Source: Streptomyces abyssomicinicus (GTDB lineage Bacteria; Actinomycetota; Actinomycetes; Streptomycetales; Streptomycetaceae). From it: 64,000 bases of DNA. Shown one piece after another: positions 44,936 to 54,089 of the stretch. Positions within the stretch are counted from its first letter, which is position 1. Each line of letters starts with the position of its first letter. Where the stretch lies: assembly GCF_008974245.1 (NCBI RefSeq), contig NZ_BBZI01000007.1, positions 639,629 through 703,628 on the forward strand, written 5' to 3'. The notes beneath the pieces are model-generated. The model ran no database searches and had not been told where the DNA came from. It saw nothing but the letters and a program-made list of their open reading frames with translations. The translations under genes and the position numbers were made by a program.

Positions 44936-44947
44936 TGGTATGGACCA
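44936..44947. promoter_or_regulatory. Possible DasR/GntR-type operator before the glucanase
   Basis: Minus-strand TGGTCCATACCA matches 10 of 12 positions of the core TGGTCTAGACCA of DasR-responsive elements (dre) that control chitin and aminosugar genes in Streptomyces. It is a single copy, in the right position relative to the GH16 start. Confidence 0.4.
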
Positions 44948-45093
44948 ATGGGTTCGCGGCCAATGGGGCGGACGACACCGGACCTCTCCCGCGCGCAACA
45001 TGGCCGGATCCGGCCAGTGCGGCCTCCGGCGGCCGGACGGCCTGACGCCCGCCCGGGCCCGGTGACGGCACCCCCGGTTGCTAGGTTCGTCCC

Positions 45094-46824
45094 ATGTCCC
45101 GCACCGACACTCCCGGCCCGCTCGACGGCCCGCTCGACGTCCTGCGCCGGAACCGGGACGCCGCCCGCCTGGCGGCGCACCCCTTCGGCTTCGACCTCGC
45201 CCGCGCCGAGCACGGCGAGGACGTCGCGTGGGCCTCCGGCGCGCCGCTCACCGCGATCGCGGGCGACGACACCGGCGGCACCTACTTCCTGTGCGCGGGC
45301 GGCGGGGTGCTGTACGCGGACCTGGAGGGCCGGGCCGGCCTGATCGCCGAGAGCGTCGCGGACGCGCTGGAACTGTGCGCCGGCCTCGTCGGCTGGCGGG
45401 ACTGCCTGCGCCTTCCGCCCGGCACCCGGGAGAGCGAGGTGACCGCCGCGGCCCGGCAGGCCGAGGCCGGAGTCCGGTCCTCTTCCGCCCCGGCGCTCGA
45501 CGCGGACCGCGAGCGGCTCCTCGGCGCCCTGGGCCTCACGCCGCGCCCGCCCGCCGAGCTCCTCGCCCGTCTGCGCCGCGCCCTGCGCCGCACCGAACCG
45601 GACCATCTGCTGCTGCTCGTGGGCGAGGGCACCGCCCACGCCCCGCTCGACCCCTTCCCGTGGCCGTCCACGGCCGGGACCGTGCTCGCCGCCTGCCGTG
45701 AGGAACTGGCCCGGCTGCGTGCCGACCGCTCCGCCTGGCAGCGGGCCGCCTTCAGCCCCGTCACCGGCCCGGGAGTACCGGACGCCGGCCCGGGAGTGCC
45801 GGAGCACGACGCCAACGCCGCCCGGCGCGCGGCGGTGCTGCACGCCGCCCGGCGCGACCGGAGGGCCGCCGACCTGCCCCTGCTGCGGTACCTCCTCGAG
45901 CAGGAGACCCGCTGCCGCCGCGAGTCCGATTTCGGGGGCATGGGCGAGGAACTGCACCTCGCTGTCTTCCTCGTGGCCCGCTTCGTCTCCGAGGAGGACC
46001 TGCCCCGCCTGTACGCCGCGCGCTGCGCCAACTTCGACACCTGGTGCGCCCTGTCCGACCTCCCGCTCGGCCTGACCGGGCGGGGGAACGGCGAGGAGCC
46101 CCGCTGGGAGCCGGAGGCTCTGCGCCGGTGGGCCGAGGCTCTGGACACCCCGGAGTGGTTCGGCGACCACGCCGCCGAGGACGACGCCGCCGAGGACGAC
46201 GCCGAGACCTGGATCGACCTCGCGCGCCGTCTGGGCCTCACCGAACTCGCACGCACCGCCCTGATACGCGTCCTCGACGACGCCGGACCCGCGGACGCCG
46301 ACGAACTGCCGTGGATCGTCGACCAGTTCGCCGCGCTGGGCGACCACCGGCAGGCCGTCCGCGCGCAGCGCCTCCACGCCGGGCTCCAGGCCGCCGGCCG
46401 CTCCCGAGCCTCCGCCCGCACCCGCCTGGCGCTCCTGGAGCGCGAGGCGGGCCACCTGCGGGCCGCCGCGGACTCGCTCGCCGGGGCCCTCGCCGACCTC
46501 GGCGGCCCGCCGGGCGGACCCGGAACGGAAGCCGCGGATCCGTCCTGGCGCGACACCGGGCTCGGACGCGACGTCACCGGGGAGCACCTGCTGCTCGCGA
46601 AAGCCGCGGCCGAGGCCGGCGCCGCCGACCTGGCCGGGGGGCTCCTGGCCACCGGCACCGACCTCTTCGACTCCCTCGGCGATCCGCCCCCGGTCCTCTG
46701 CCGGGCGGCCCACTCGGCCGCCCTGTCCTGCGGCGACGCGGCCCTCGCCGGACGGTTCGGCGACCTCGCGGACCAGGAGGAACAGCGCATGGCGGACTTC
46801 CCGTACGACCTGGAGGACGACTGA
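45094..46824 (+). CDS. Uncharacterised streptomycete protein
   Basis: A 576-residue cytosolic protein I do not recognise as an enzyme. The N-terminal third has a DDTGGTYFLCAGGGVLYADL segment followed by ADALELCAGLVGWRDCL, with the feel of SMI1/KNR4-like (SUKH) folds. The C-terminal two thirds are helical and Ala/Leu/Arg-rich with repeat-like helices. An acidic insert AAEDDAAEDDAE lies near residue 365. ATG 45094 sits in good coding context. The gene stands between divergent GH16 and the FMO operon. Confidence 0.7.
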   Translation: MSRTDTPGPLDGPLDVLRRNRDAARLAAHPFGFDLARAEHGEDVAWASGAPLTAIAGDDTGGTYFLCAGGGVLYADLEGRAGLIAESVADALELCAGLVGWRDCLRLPPGTRESEVTAAARQAEAGVRSSSAPALDADRERLLGALGLTPRPPAELLARLRRALRRTEPDHLLLLVGEGTAHAPLDPFPWPSTAGTVLAACREELARLRADRSAWQRAAFSPVTGPGVPDAGPGVPEHDANAARRAAVLHAARRDRRAADLPLLRYLLEQETRCRRESDFGGMGEELHLAVFLVARFVSEEDLPRLYAARCANFDTWCALSDLPLGLTGRGNGEEPRWEPEALRRWAEALDTPEWFGDHAAEDDAAEDDAETWIDLARRLGLTELARTALIRVLDDAGPADADELPWIVDQFAALGDHRQAVRAQRLHAGLQAAGRSRASARTRLALLEREAGHLRAAADSLAGALADLGGPPGGPGTEAADPSWRDTGLGRDVTGEHLLLAKAAAEAGAADLAGGLLATGTDLFDSLGDPPPVLCRAAHSAALSCGDAALAGRFGDLADQEEQRMADFPYDLEDD

Positions 46825-46894
46825 ACCGCCCGGCGGCCCGGCCGGCACCGTTGTGGCCCTGTTCCTGCGGCGGGCAGATGTCTAGCCTCTGCCC

Positions 46895-48280
46895 ATGACA
46901 CAAGACATACCCTCGGCCGCCCGGACCTGCAGGGTCGCGGTCGTCGGTGCCGGGGCCGCCGGGCTGACGGCCGTCAAGGAGCTGACCGAGGCCGGGCTCG
47001 AGGCCGTCGGTTTCGAACGGCGCGAGCGGCCCGGCGGGCTCTGGGTCAGGGACCCCGAGGGGAACGCCTCGCCCGCCTACGCCTCCCTGCACCTGAACAC
47101 CAGCCGCGGGCGCACCGAGTTCGCCGCCCACCCGATGCCCGCCGACTGGCCGGACTATCCGTCCGCCGACCTGGTCGCCGGCTACCTGGACGACTACGCG
47201 CGCCGCTTCGGCCTGTACGACCGCATCCGGTTCGGCGTGGAGGTCACGCGGGTCGAGCGCGGCCAGGACGGCGACGGCTGGCTGGTCACCGCCGACGGCG
47301 GCACCGAGCGCTTCGACGCGGTGGTGGTGGCCAACGGCCACCACCACGACCCGCGGTGGCCCGATCCGGCCTACCCCGGCGACTTCACCGGCGAGCAGAT
47401 GCACGCCCACGACTACCAGGACGCCGACACCTTCGACGGCCGCCGGGTGCTGGTCGTCGGCTTGGGCAACTCCGCCGTGGACATCGCCGTGGACGCCTCC
47501 CACCGGGCCGAGGGGCCGGTGCTGCTGTCGTCGCGGCGGGGTGCGTACGTGATCCCCAAGTACCTGTTCGGCAGGCCCGCCGACGCGACCAACGGCGCAC
47601 TGTCCGGGCTTCCCTGGCGTCTGCGGCAGCGGATCTCCGAGGCGGCGCTCCGGCTGGCCGTCGGACGCCCCGAGGCGTACGGCCTGCCGAAACCGGACCG
47701 CGGCCTGCTGGAGAGCCACCCGACGGTCTCCGACACCCTGCTGCACCGCCTCACCCACGGCGAGGTCGCGCACCGTCCCGGGATCGCGCGGTTCGACGGT
47801 GACCAGGTGGTCTTCACCGACGGCCGCCGCGACACCGTCGACCTGGTGGTGTGGGCGACCGGCTACCGGGTGACCGTCCCCTTCCTGGACGACCGGTGGC
47901 TCGGCACCGGCCCGGAGGAACTCCTGCTCCACCACCGGGTGTTCCACCTCGACGACCCCACGCTGTGCTTCGTGGGGCTGATGCAGTCCACCGGCGCCGC
48001 CTTCCCCGTGGTGGAGGCGCAGTCCCGGCTGGTCGCCGACGTCCTGTCCGGCCGTGCCTGCCTGCCCACGCCCGGAGAACAGCGGGCCGACGCGGAGCGG
48101 GCCCTGCGGGCGAGCACCGAGCGCTGGGGAGGGGACCGCCGCCCCGCCATGCGCATCGACTTCGACGGCTACCTGGCCGAGACGGCGGCGGTACGGCGCG
48201 CGGCGGTGGACCGGGCCCGCGCCGGACAGGGCGTACGGGTGCGCGTGGCCGCCCCGCGGACGATCGGAGAAGAGAGATGA
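46895..48280 (+). CDS. Flavin-containing monooxygenase (FMO-type)
   Basis: A 461-residue flavoprotein. The FAD Rossmann motif VVGAGAAGLTAVKEL is near residue 15. The NADPH motif VLVVGLGNSAVDIA is near residue 190, preceded by FTGEQMHAHDYQD, which stands where FMOs have FxGxxxHxxx[YW]. It lacks the full Baeyer-Villiger signature, so N- or S-oxygenation is more likely than ketone oxidation, though uncertain. It is first gene of a three-gene operon; its stop overlaps the SDR start by four bases (ATGA). Confidence 0.87.
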   Translation: MTQDIPSAARTCRVAVVGAGAAGLTAVKELTEAGLEAVGFERRERPGGLWVRDPEGNASPAYASLHLNTSRGRTEFAAHPMPADWPDYPSADLVAGYLDDYARRFGLYDRIRFGVEVTRVERGQDGDGWLVTADGGTERFDAVVVANGHHHDPRWPDPAYPGDFTGEQMHAHDYQDADTFDGRRVLVVGLGNSAVDIAVDASHRAEGPVLLSSRRGAYVIPKYLFGRPADATNGALSGLPWRLRQRISEAALRLAVGRPEAYGLPKPDRGLLESHPTVSDTLLHRLTHGEVAHRPGIARFDGDQVVFTDGRRDTVDLVVWATGYRVTVPFLDDRWLGTGPEELLLHHRVFHLDDPTLCFVGLMQSTGAAFPVVEAQSRLVADVLSGRACLPTPGEQRADAERALRASTERWGGDRRPAMRIDFDGYLAETAAVRRAAVDRARAGQGVRVRVAAPRTIGEER

Positions 48281-49116
48281 GGACGCCGACCGCGGCGGGA
48301 CGCCGGGTGATCGTCACCGGCGCCTCGGGGACGTTCGGGCGCGAACTGTGCCGCCGCTTCGCCGGACTCGGCGCGAACGTGGTGGGCCTGGACCTGGTGG
48401 CCGACGAGTCCGGGCCGTTCCCGGTGCTGGCCTGCGACATCACCGACGACGACGCGGTGGGTCCGGCAGTCGCCGCCGCCGTGGAACGGCTCGGCGGGCT
48501 GGACATCCTGGTCAACAACGCCGGAGTGGGCGGCCCCGCCCCCGCGGAGCGCGAGCCCGGCCGGGAGGCCCGCCGTCAGTTCGAGGTCAACCTGTTCGGA
48601 GCCTGGCGGGTCACCGCGGCCTGCGTGCCCGCACTGGTCGCCTCCCGCGGCCGGGTGGTGATGGTCAGCTCCCGGATGGCGGTGCTCCAACTGCCGCTGG
48701 CGGCCGCCTACGGAGCCTCCAAGCGTGCCCTCGTGGCCTACGCCGACGCCCTCCGGCACGAGATCGGCACTCATGTCGGCGTCTCCTGCGTCTACCCGTC
48801 CATGGTGCGCAGCCCCATCCACGACTCGACCGCCCGGGCCGGCCTCTCGCTGGAGGGCATGAGCTCCTACGAGCCCCTGGACGGAGTCGTCGACGCGATC
48901 CTGCGGGCCGCGACCGCCGCCAGGGCGCCGCGCGACGTGGCCACCACCCGGCGGGGCGCGGTGGAACTCTGGCTGGCCCGCCACCTGCCCTCGGTGACCG
49001 ACCGGATCGTGGCCCGCACCCTCGCCGGACGGGTCGGCGCCGGGGCCTTCGAAGGCGCCGAGCCGGCCTCCGGCGTGGTCGCCCGCCACACCGGCGTGCG
49101 GGGAGGACGGTCATGA
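48277..49116 (+). CDS. Short-chain dehydrogenase/reductase
   Basis: A 279-residue classical SDR. The cofactor motif is TGASGTFGREL, with LVNNAGVGG, the active-site Ser in VVMVSSRMAV, and YGASKRAL (Tyr-x-x-x-Lys). An Asp after the second strand (VVGLDLV) favours NAD(H). A C-terminal extension of about 60 residues beyond the usual fold is typical of subfamilies acting on larger substrates. Overlaps both neighbours by four bases. Confidence 0.88.
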   Translation: MRTPTAAGRRVIVTGASGTFGRELCRRFAGLGANVVGLDLVADESGPFPVLACDITDDDAVGPAVAAAVERLGGLDILVNNAGVGGPAPAEREPGREARRQFEVNLFGAWRVTAACVPALVASRGRVVMVSSRMAVLQLPLAAAYGASKRALVAYADALRHEIGTHVGVSCVYPSMVRSPIHDSTARAGLSLEGMSSYEPLDGVVDAILRAATAARAPRDVATTRRGAVELWLARHLPSVTDRIVARTLAGRVGAGAFEGAEPASGVVARHTGVRGGRS

Positions 49117-50513
49117 GCGGCACCGGGCCGGTACGCGAGGAACCGGCGGCGGGCGGCGGACAGCGTGCCGCCGCGTCCTCCGACGACGGGGCCAGGGCGG
49201 CCACCGGCGCCCTGCTGCGCTACTCGGCGGGCTCGCTCGGGATGGGCGTCTGGATCACCGTCCCGGGCATGCTGCTGCTGTACTTCATGACCGACACCCT
49301 GGGGGTGAGCCCCGCACTGGCCGGCGTCACGCTGCTGATCCCCAAGATCGTCGACGCGGTGGCCCACCCGGCCCTCGGCACCTGGTCGGACCGCGAGGCC
49401 AGACAGTACGGCCACCGCCGGCGGATGCTCACCCTCGGCCTGACGCTCGCCCTCGCCCTCGTCGCCCTCTTCACCGTGCCCTCCGGACTCACCGGCCTCG
49501 GCGCGGCGCTGTGGGTCGGCGTGGCCTACACGGCAGGCAACCTGCTCTTCGCCTGCTTCCAGGTCCCCTACGTCACGACCCCCTCCGAACTGCGCATCGG
49601 CTACCACGAACGCACCCGCGTCTTCATGTTCCGCATGGCGGCGCTCACCGTCGGTCTGCTGGCGACCGGCGTCGCGGCCCCGGCACTGGTGGCCTCGGGG
49701 GAACGCGACGCGTACTCCCGCGCGGCGATGATCCTCTCCGTCTTCATGGTCGTCACCGGTCTGGTCGCCGTGCGCGGGGTGCGCCTGCTCACCGAGGAAT
49801 GCGGCACCCGCCCGCCCCCGGAGAGCGGGCACTCGGTCCTCGCCGACGTCCGGACGGCGCTGCGGGACCGGGACTTCCGGCCCCTGCTCCTCGCCTACCT
49901 CGTCACCGGCACCACCACGCACCTGTTCCTGGCGGCGGTGCCCTACTACACGGCGTACGTTCTCGGGAACGAGAAGCTGACCTCCGTGCTGATGGGCGCC
50001 TTCCTCGGCCCGGCGATCGTCGTGGGACCCCTCTGGCAGGCCCTCTCCCGACGTCACGGCAAGCAGCGGGCCCTGATGACCGCCCAGACGCTGTTCCTGG
50101 CCGGCTGCCTGGGCCTCTGGCCGGCCGGCGGGCTCGGCACCCCGGCGACGGTCGTCGTCGCCGTCCTGCTCGGCGTCGCCTTCGCCGGACTCCAGCTGCT
50201 CGCGTTCAGCATGCTCTCCGACGCCGTGGCCGCGGCCGAGGCGCGGGGCAGCACCCGCGCGGGCGCCTACTCCGGCATCTGGACGGCCACCGACGCCACC
50301 GGAACGGCACTGGGCCCCTACCTGTATGCGCTGGCCCTCGCGGCCGGCGGCTTCGTCTCCACCACCGGAGGAACCGTGGCGCAGTCGCAGCGGGCACTGG
50401 ACCTGCTGCTTCTCGGCTTCACTGCCCTTCCGGCCGCGCTGATGGCGCTCGCACTCCTCTTCCAGAGCCGCTGCCGGCTCGACGAGCGGGGCCGGCCGAA
50501 GGCGGCGGGGTGA
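49113..50513 (+). CDS. MFS transporter of the GPH (glycoside-pentoside-hexuronide) type
   Basis: A 466-residue transporter with about twelve membrane segments. The N-terminal membrane part (YSAGSLGMGVWITVPGMLLL) and IVDAVAHPALGTWSD, with the charged loop GHRRRML, fit the GPH/MelB-like branch, which symports sugars, glycosides or other small solutes with H+ or Na+. It is last gene of the FMO-SDR operon, so it may import the compound those enzymes modify. ATG overlaps the SDR stop (ATGA). A hairpin follows. Confidence 0.85.
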   Translation: MSGTGPVREEPAAGGGQRAAASSDDGARAATGALLRYSAGSLGMGVWITVPGMLLLYFMTDTLGVSPALAGVTLLIPKIVDAVAHPALGTWSDREARQYGHRRRMLTLGLTLALALVALFTVPSGLTGLGAALWVGVAYTAGNLLFACFQVPYVTTPSELRIGYHERTRVFMFRMAALTVGLLATGVAAPALVASGERDAYSRAAMILSVFMVVTGLVAVRGVRLLTEECGTRPPPESGHSVLADVRTALRDRDFRPLLLAYLVTGTTTHLFLAAVPYYTAYVLGNEKLTSVLMGAFLGPAIVVGPLWQALSRRHGKQRALMTAQTLFLAGCLGLWPAGGLGTPATVVVAVLLGVAFAGLQLLAFSMLSDAVAAAEARGSTRAGAYSGIWTATDATGTALGPYLYALALAAGGFVSTTGGTVAQSQRALDLLLLGFTALPAALMALALLFQSRCRLDERGRPKAAG

Positions 50514-50561
50514 CCCGGGGCACGGCCCGGAGCCCGGCCGAGTGACCAGGGCATGACACAT

Positions 50562-50599
50562 GCATGACCGCGGGGGCCGGCGGGGCCCCGCGGTCATGC
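50562..50599. terminator. Terminator between the MFS and YceI genes
   Basis: Fourteen-base perfect arms (50562-50575 and 50586-50599) with a 10-base loop. Confidence 0.7.
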
Positions 50600-50622
50600 G
50601 CCCTCGGGCCCTGGGGGAGCCC

Positions 50623-51285
50623 TCAGACGGTGGGCGCGGAACGGATCGCCGCGATGTCGAACTGGAGCCGCACCTTCTCGCTGACCATGGCGCCGCCCTC
50701 CGCCAGCCTGCTGTCGTAGGTCAGGCCCCAGTCCGACCGGTTGATGGTGGTGGTCCCGTCGAACCCGGCCCGCTGGTAGCCGAACGGGTCGGTGACGGTG
50801 CCGATGTAGGTGAGCTCGAGCGTCACCGGCCGGGTCACCTCCTTGATGGTGAGGTCCCCGGTCATCAGGTAGACGTCGTCACCGGCCATCTCCACCGAGG
50901 TGCTGACGAACCGCATCGTGGGGTGGTTGGCGGAGTCGAGGAAGTCCCGCCCCACCAGGTGCGCGTCGCGCTGCTCCACGCCGGTGTCCACGCTGCCCGT
51001 GTCGATCACGATCTCGGCCTGGGAGCGGGTCGGCCGGGTGCCGTGGAAGAAGAGCCGGCTGCGGTACTCCGTGAAGCATCCCCGGACGGTGGTGACCATC
51101 GCGTGCCGCACGGAGAAGCCGACCCGGCTGTGCGCCGGGTCGATGAACCACTCACCGGTGAGCGGGGCGAGGGCGGGATCGACGGGAGATGCCTGCGCGA
51201 AGGCGGATCTCGCCTCGACGGCGGGGTCCGTGACGGCGAGAGGCTCCGGGCGACCGGGGGCCGCGGTTCGCTTGAACAGATTCAC
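50623..51285 (-). CDS. YceI-family lipid-binding protein
   Basis: A 220-residue protein. After a 40-residue N-terminal extension comes the YceI beta-barrel, beginning TGEWFIDPAHSRVGFSVRHA and including LVGRDFLDSANHPTMRFVST and NRSDWGL. The barrel binds isoprenoid chains in characterised members; no signal peptide is evident, so it is cytosolic or released by another route. GTG start with AGGTGA upstream. The isoprenoid link is interesting beside the lcp and crtB genes, but it may be coincidence. Confidence 0.88.
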   Translation of the reverse strand: MNLFKRTAAPGRPEPLAVTDPAVEARSAFAQASPVDPALAPLTGEWFIDPAHSRVGFSVRHAMVTTVRGCFTEYRSRLFFHGTRPTRSQAEIVIDTGSVDTGVEQRDAHLVGRDFLDSANHPTMRFVSTSVEMAGDDVYLMTGDLTIKEVTRPVTLELTYIGTVTDPFGYQRAGFDGTTTINRSDWGLTYDSRLAEGGAMVSEKVRLQFDIAAIRSAPTV

Positions 51286-51638
51286 ACTTCACCTGTCGCA
51301 TTCGCTCGGGACTGCACGCATGACTGCGGGATCCTATTCCAGGGACCCGCAATTCGGCACCATAAGCAGGCGGGTGCAGAATCCTCACGTATTCCCCACC
51401 CGGCGACCTTTATTCCTGCTCCGGAGGCGCGGATTCACGGGTTGCGCGGCGGTGGGGGTGAGTTGGGCGACTTCCCAGGTCGCGTCATGTGGCGCAATTG
51501 TCGCGCCACAAGGCCGTGGATTCATGGCGTGAAACCGATCACGCTCTCTTCGCCGGGCAGTCGCAACAAGTGGAAATGCCTCGGCATTTCCCGAAGGGGT
51601 GCCCGGCACGAGATTCCCCGCTTTGCGCCCGAAATGCG
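51286..51638. other. Intergenic region with two palindromes
   Basis: 353 bp, noticeably less G+C-rich than its surroundings, with no gene I can support. It contains TGTGGCGC-7-GCGCCACA (51488-51510) and the 18-bp near-palindrome GAAATGCCTCGGCATTTC (51573-51590). One may be an operator for yceI; the other lies 49 bp from the stop of the XRE gene and may terminate it. Confidence 0.5.
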
Positions 51639-52505
51639 TCAGCCGCCCGGACGGCACAGCAGGCTCAGGGCGTCGGCGGACGCGGAGCCGGGTTCCGCGG
51701 TGTGCGTGAGCAGGCGCTGCCCGTCACTGTCCGGCAGATGCAGCACCTCGTAGTGGAGTTCGAGGCAGCCGACGTGCGGGTGGTGGAACCGCTTGGTCCC
51801 GCTGGAGCACAGACGGACGTCGTGCCGCGCCCAGAGGGCGGCGAAGGCGGGGCTGTGGATCGACAGTTCGCCGATCAGCTCGGCCAGCTGGCGGTCGTCC
51901 GGGTGGTGCGCCGCCGAGTAGCGCAGCGACGAGACGGCCAGCGCCGCCTCCTCGCGCCAGTCCCGGTACAGCTCCCGGGTGTGCGCGTCGAGGAACAGCA
52001 TGCGGAGCAGGTTGGGGCGGTCGCCGGGGCCGTCGGGCGCGTCCGGGTCGAGGTGCCCGGCCAGCAGGGCGTGACCGAGCGGATTCCACGCCAGCACGTC
52101 GTTGCGCCGGCCCAGCAGCAGAGCGGGCACCGAGGGCATGGAGGCCAGCAGGCGGACCGCTCCCGCACCCGGGCTCTCCGCGCGGGCGGGCCCCCGGCGT
52201 GCCGCCGGAGCGGGGCGGGCGAGCGCGAACAGGTGGGCGCGCTCGTCGTCGTCCAGCCGCAGGGCCCGGGCGAGCGCCTCCACGACGGCGTCCCCCGCGT
52301 TCCCCGACTGCCCCTGTTCCAGGCGCGTGTAGTAGTTCACCGAGATCCCGGCGAGCTGGGCCAGCTCCTCGCGGCGCAGCCCCGGCACCCGCCGGGCGCC
52401 CCACGTGGCGAGACCCACGGACTGCGGGGTCACGGCGGCGCGGCGGGTGCGCAGGAAGTGGCCGAGGCCGCCGGCCCCGTTCTCGTGTGCGTCACGGACG
52501 GACAT
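51639..52505 (-). CDS. XRE-family regulator with MmyB-like ligand domain
   Basis: A 288-residue regulator. The N-terminal XRE HTH (RVPGLRREELAQLAGISVNY, then YTRLEQGQ) lies at residues 40-68 and is followed by a C-terminal MmyB-like PAS domain (VLAWNPLGHALLAGHLDPD, LRYSAAHHPDD) that binds fatty-acid-like ligands in characterised homologues. It is divergent from a DHA2-type exporter with a 102-bp gap holding a TGGTACCA palindrome, so local control of the exporter is likely. Confidence 0.88.
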   Translation of the reverse strand: MSVRDAHENGAGGLGHFLRTRRAAVTPQSVGLATWGARRVPGLRREELAQLAGISVNYYTRLEQGQSGNAGDAVVEALARALRLDDDERAHLFALARPAPAARRGPARAESPGAGAVRLLASMPSVPALLLGRRNDVLAWNPLGHALLAGHLDPDAPDGPGDRPNLLRMLFLDAHTRELYRDWREEAALAVSSLRYSAAHHPDDRQLAELIGELSIHSPAFAALWARHDVRLCSSGTKRFHHPHVGCLELHYEVLHLPDSDGQRLLTHTAEPGSASADALSLLCRPGG

Positions 52506-52551
52506 GACCCCAGTATCGGAGGCCTCGAACGATTCCGCCTGCCCCTGCCAG

Positions 52552-52559
52552 TGGTACCA
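52552..52559. promoter_or_regulatory. Palindrome between XRE regulator and exporter
   Basis: TGGTACCA, midway in the 102-bp divergent region, is the best inverted repeat there. Possible XRE operator. Confidence 0.35.
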
Positions 52560-52607
52560 ATAAGGAGGATCTGGCCGGCGTTTTGTGCGGGCGGCAGGCT
52601 CGGGCCC

Positions 52608-54080
52608 ATGACCACCACCGACCTCAGCGGCACCCGGCCCGCCGGCTCGCCCCACCCGGCGGCCGGCGGCCCGCGCACCCGGGAACGGCTCGCCCTCCTC
52701 GTCCTGCTGACCGCGAGTTTCACCCTCGCCGTCGACTTCTCCATCCTCAACGTGGCCCTGCCGCGCATCGGCGCCGACCTCGGGTTCGCCCTGGCCGACC
52801 TCCAGTGGATCGCGACCTCGTTCGCGCTGTGCGCGGCCGGGTTCACCCTCTTCTTCGGCCGCTGCGCCGACCTTTACGGCCGCCGCCGCCAGTTCCTCGC
52901 GGGCATCGCCCTGCTGGGCGTGGCCTCCTTGGCCGGCGGGCTCGCGCAGGAGCCCTGGCTCCTGCTGGCCGCCCGCGTCGCCCAGGGGATCGCTACCGCC
53001 GCCGTCACCCCCGCCGCCCTGTCGCTGCTGACCACCGCATTCCCCGAAGGGCCGTCGAGGGAGCGCGCGCTCGGCCTCAACGGGGCGCTGATGGCGGCGG
53101 GCTTCACCACCGGCGCGGTCCTCGGCGGGCTGCTGACCGACCTGATCAGCTGGCGCTGGGCCTTCTTCGTCAACGTGATCGTGGCGGTGGTGGTGCTGGC
53201 CGTGGCCCCCGCCGTGCTGCGCGAGGGGCGCGCCGCGGAGCGGCCCCAGCTCGATCTGCCGGGCGCGGTCACGGTCACTCTCGCCCTGATCGCGGGCGTG
53301 TTCGGCCTCACCCGCGCGGGGGAGGGCTCCTGGAGCGACCCGGCCGCCTGGGGCTCCCTGGCGGCCGCCGCCGTGCTGCTGGCGCTCTTCCTGCGGATCG
53401 AGAGCCGGGTGCGACGGCCGCTGCTGCCGCCGCGACTGCTGGCCCGCCGGTCCGTGGGCTGGGGGAACCTCGCCGGGATGCTCGCCTTCGCCACCGAGAC
53501 CTCGCTGGTCTTCCTGCTGACCCTCTACCTCCAGGAGGTGCGGGGTTTCACTCCGCTCCAGGCCGGGCTGACCTTCGCCGTGCTCGGGGCGGGCACCGTG
53601 GCCGGCGGCATGGCGGGGCCGCGGGTCATCGCCCGGCTCGGCGGGAAGCGGACGGTGGTCGCCGGGTTCGCGGTCCAGGCCGCCGCCACGGCCCCGTTGC
53701 TCCTCCTCGGCCACCTGCCCGGCTGGCTCGCCGTGCTGCTGGTGGCGGCCTTCATGGGCGGTGCGGCCAACCTGGTGGCCATCGTGGGCTACATGGTCAC
53801 GGCCACCTCCGGGCTCCCCGACGCCGAGCAGGGCGTGGCGACCGGACTGGCGACGATGAGCCAGCAGGTCGGCATCACCCTCGGCACCCCGGTGATGTCC
53901 ACCGTGGTCGCCCTGGCGGCCGCCGGGTCCGCCGCCGGGGTGGAACGCGGAGTCATGGCGGCGGTGGCGGTCGACGCCCTGCTGTGCGCGGGCGCGGCCG
54001 TACTGTTCGGGCTGGTGCTGCCGAGGGCCGCAGACGCCCGGGGGCCGGGCCGCGTTGCCGCGGTGGCGCAGGCCGGCTGA
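52608..54080 (+). CDS. DHA2-family MFS drug/proton antiporter
   Basis: A 490-residue transporter with about fourteen membrane segments. Motif A-like GRCADLYGRRRQFLAG lies after TM2, motif C-like GFTTGAVLGGLLTD in TM5, and the first helix contains DFSILNVALPRIGADL, the EmrB/QacA signature. It probably expels drugs or hydrophobic metabolites. It is divergent from the XRE regulator. The 3' side runs into the 103-bp tandem repeat. Confidence 0.9.
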   Translation: MTTTDLSGTRPAGSPHPAAGGPRTRERLALLVLLTASFTLAVDFSILNVALPRIGADLGFALADLQWIATSFALCAAGFTLFFGRCADLYGRRRQFLAGIALLGVASLAGGLAQEPWLLLAARVAQGIATAAVTPAALSLLTTAFPEGPSRERALGLNGALMAAGFTTGAVLGGLLTDLISWRWAFFVNVIVAVVVLAVAPAVLREGRAAERPQLDLPGAVTVTLALIAGVFGLTRAGEGSWSDPAAWGSLAAAAVLLALFLRIESRVRRPLLPPRLLARRSVGWGNLAGMLAFATETSLVFLLTLYLQEVRGFTPLQAGLTFAVLGAGTVAGGMAGPRVIARLGGKRTVVAGFAVQAAATAPLLLLGHLPGWLAVLLVAAFMGGAANLVAIVGYMVTATSGLPDAEQGVATGLATMSQQVGITLGTPVMSTVVALAAAGSAAGVERGVMAAVAVDALLCAGAAVLFGLVLPRAADARGPGRVAAVAQAG

Positions 54081-54089
54081 GCGGAACCG

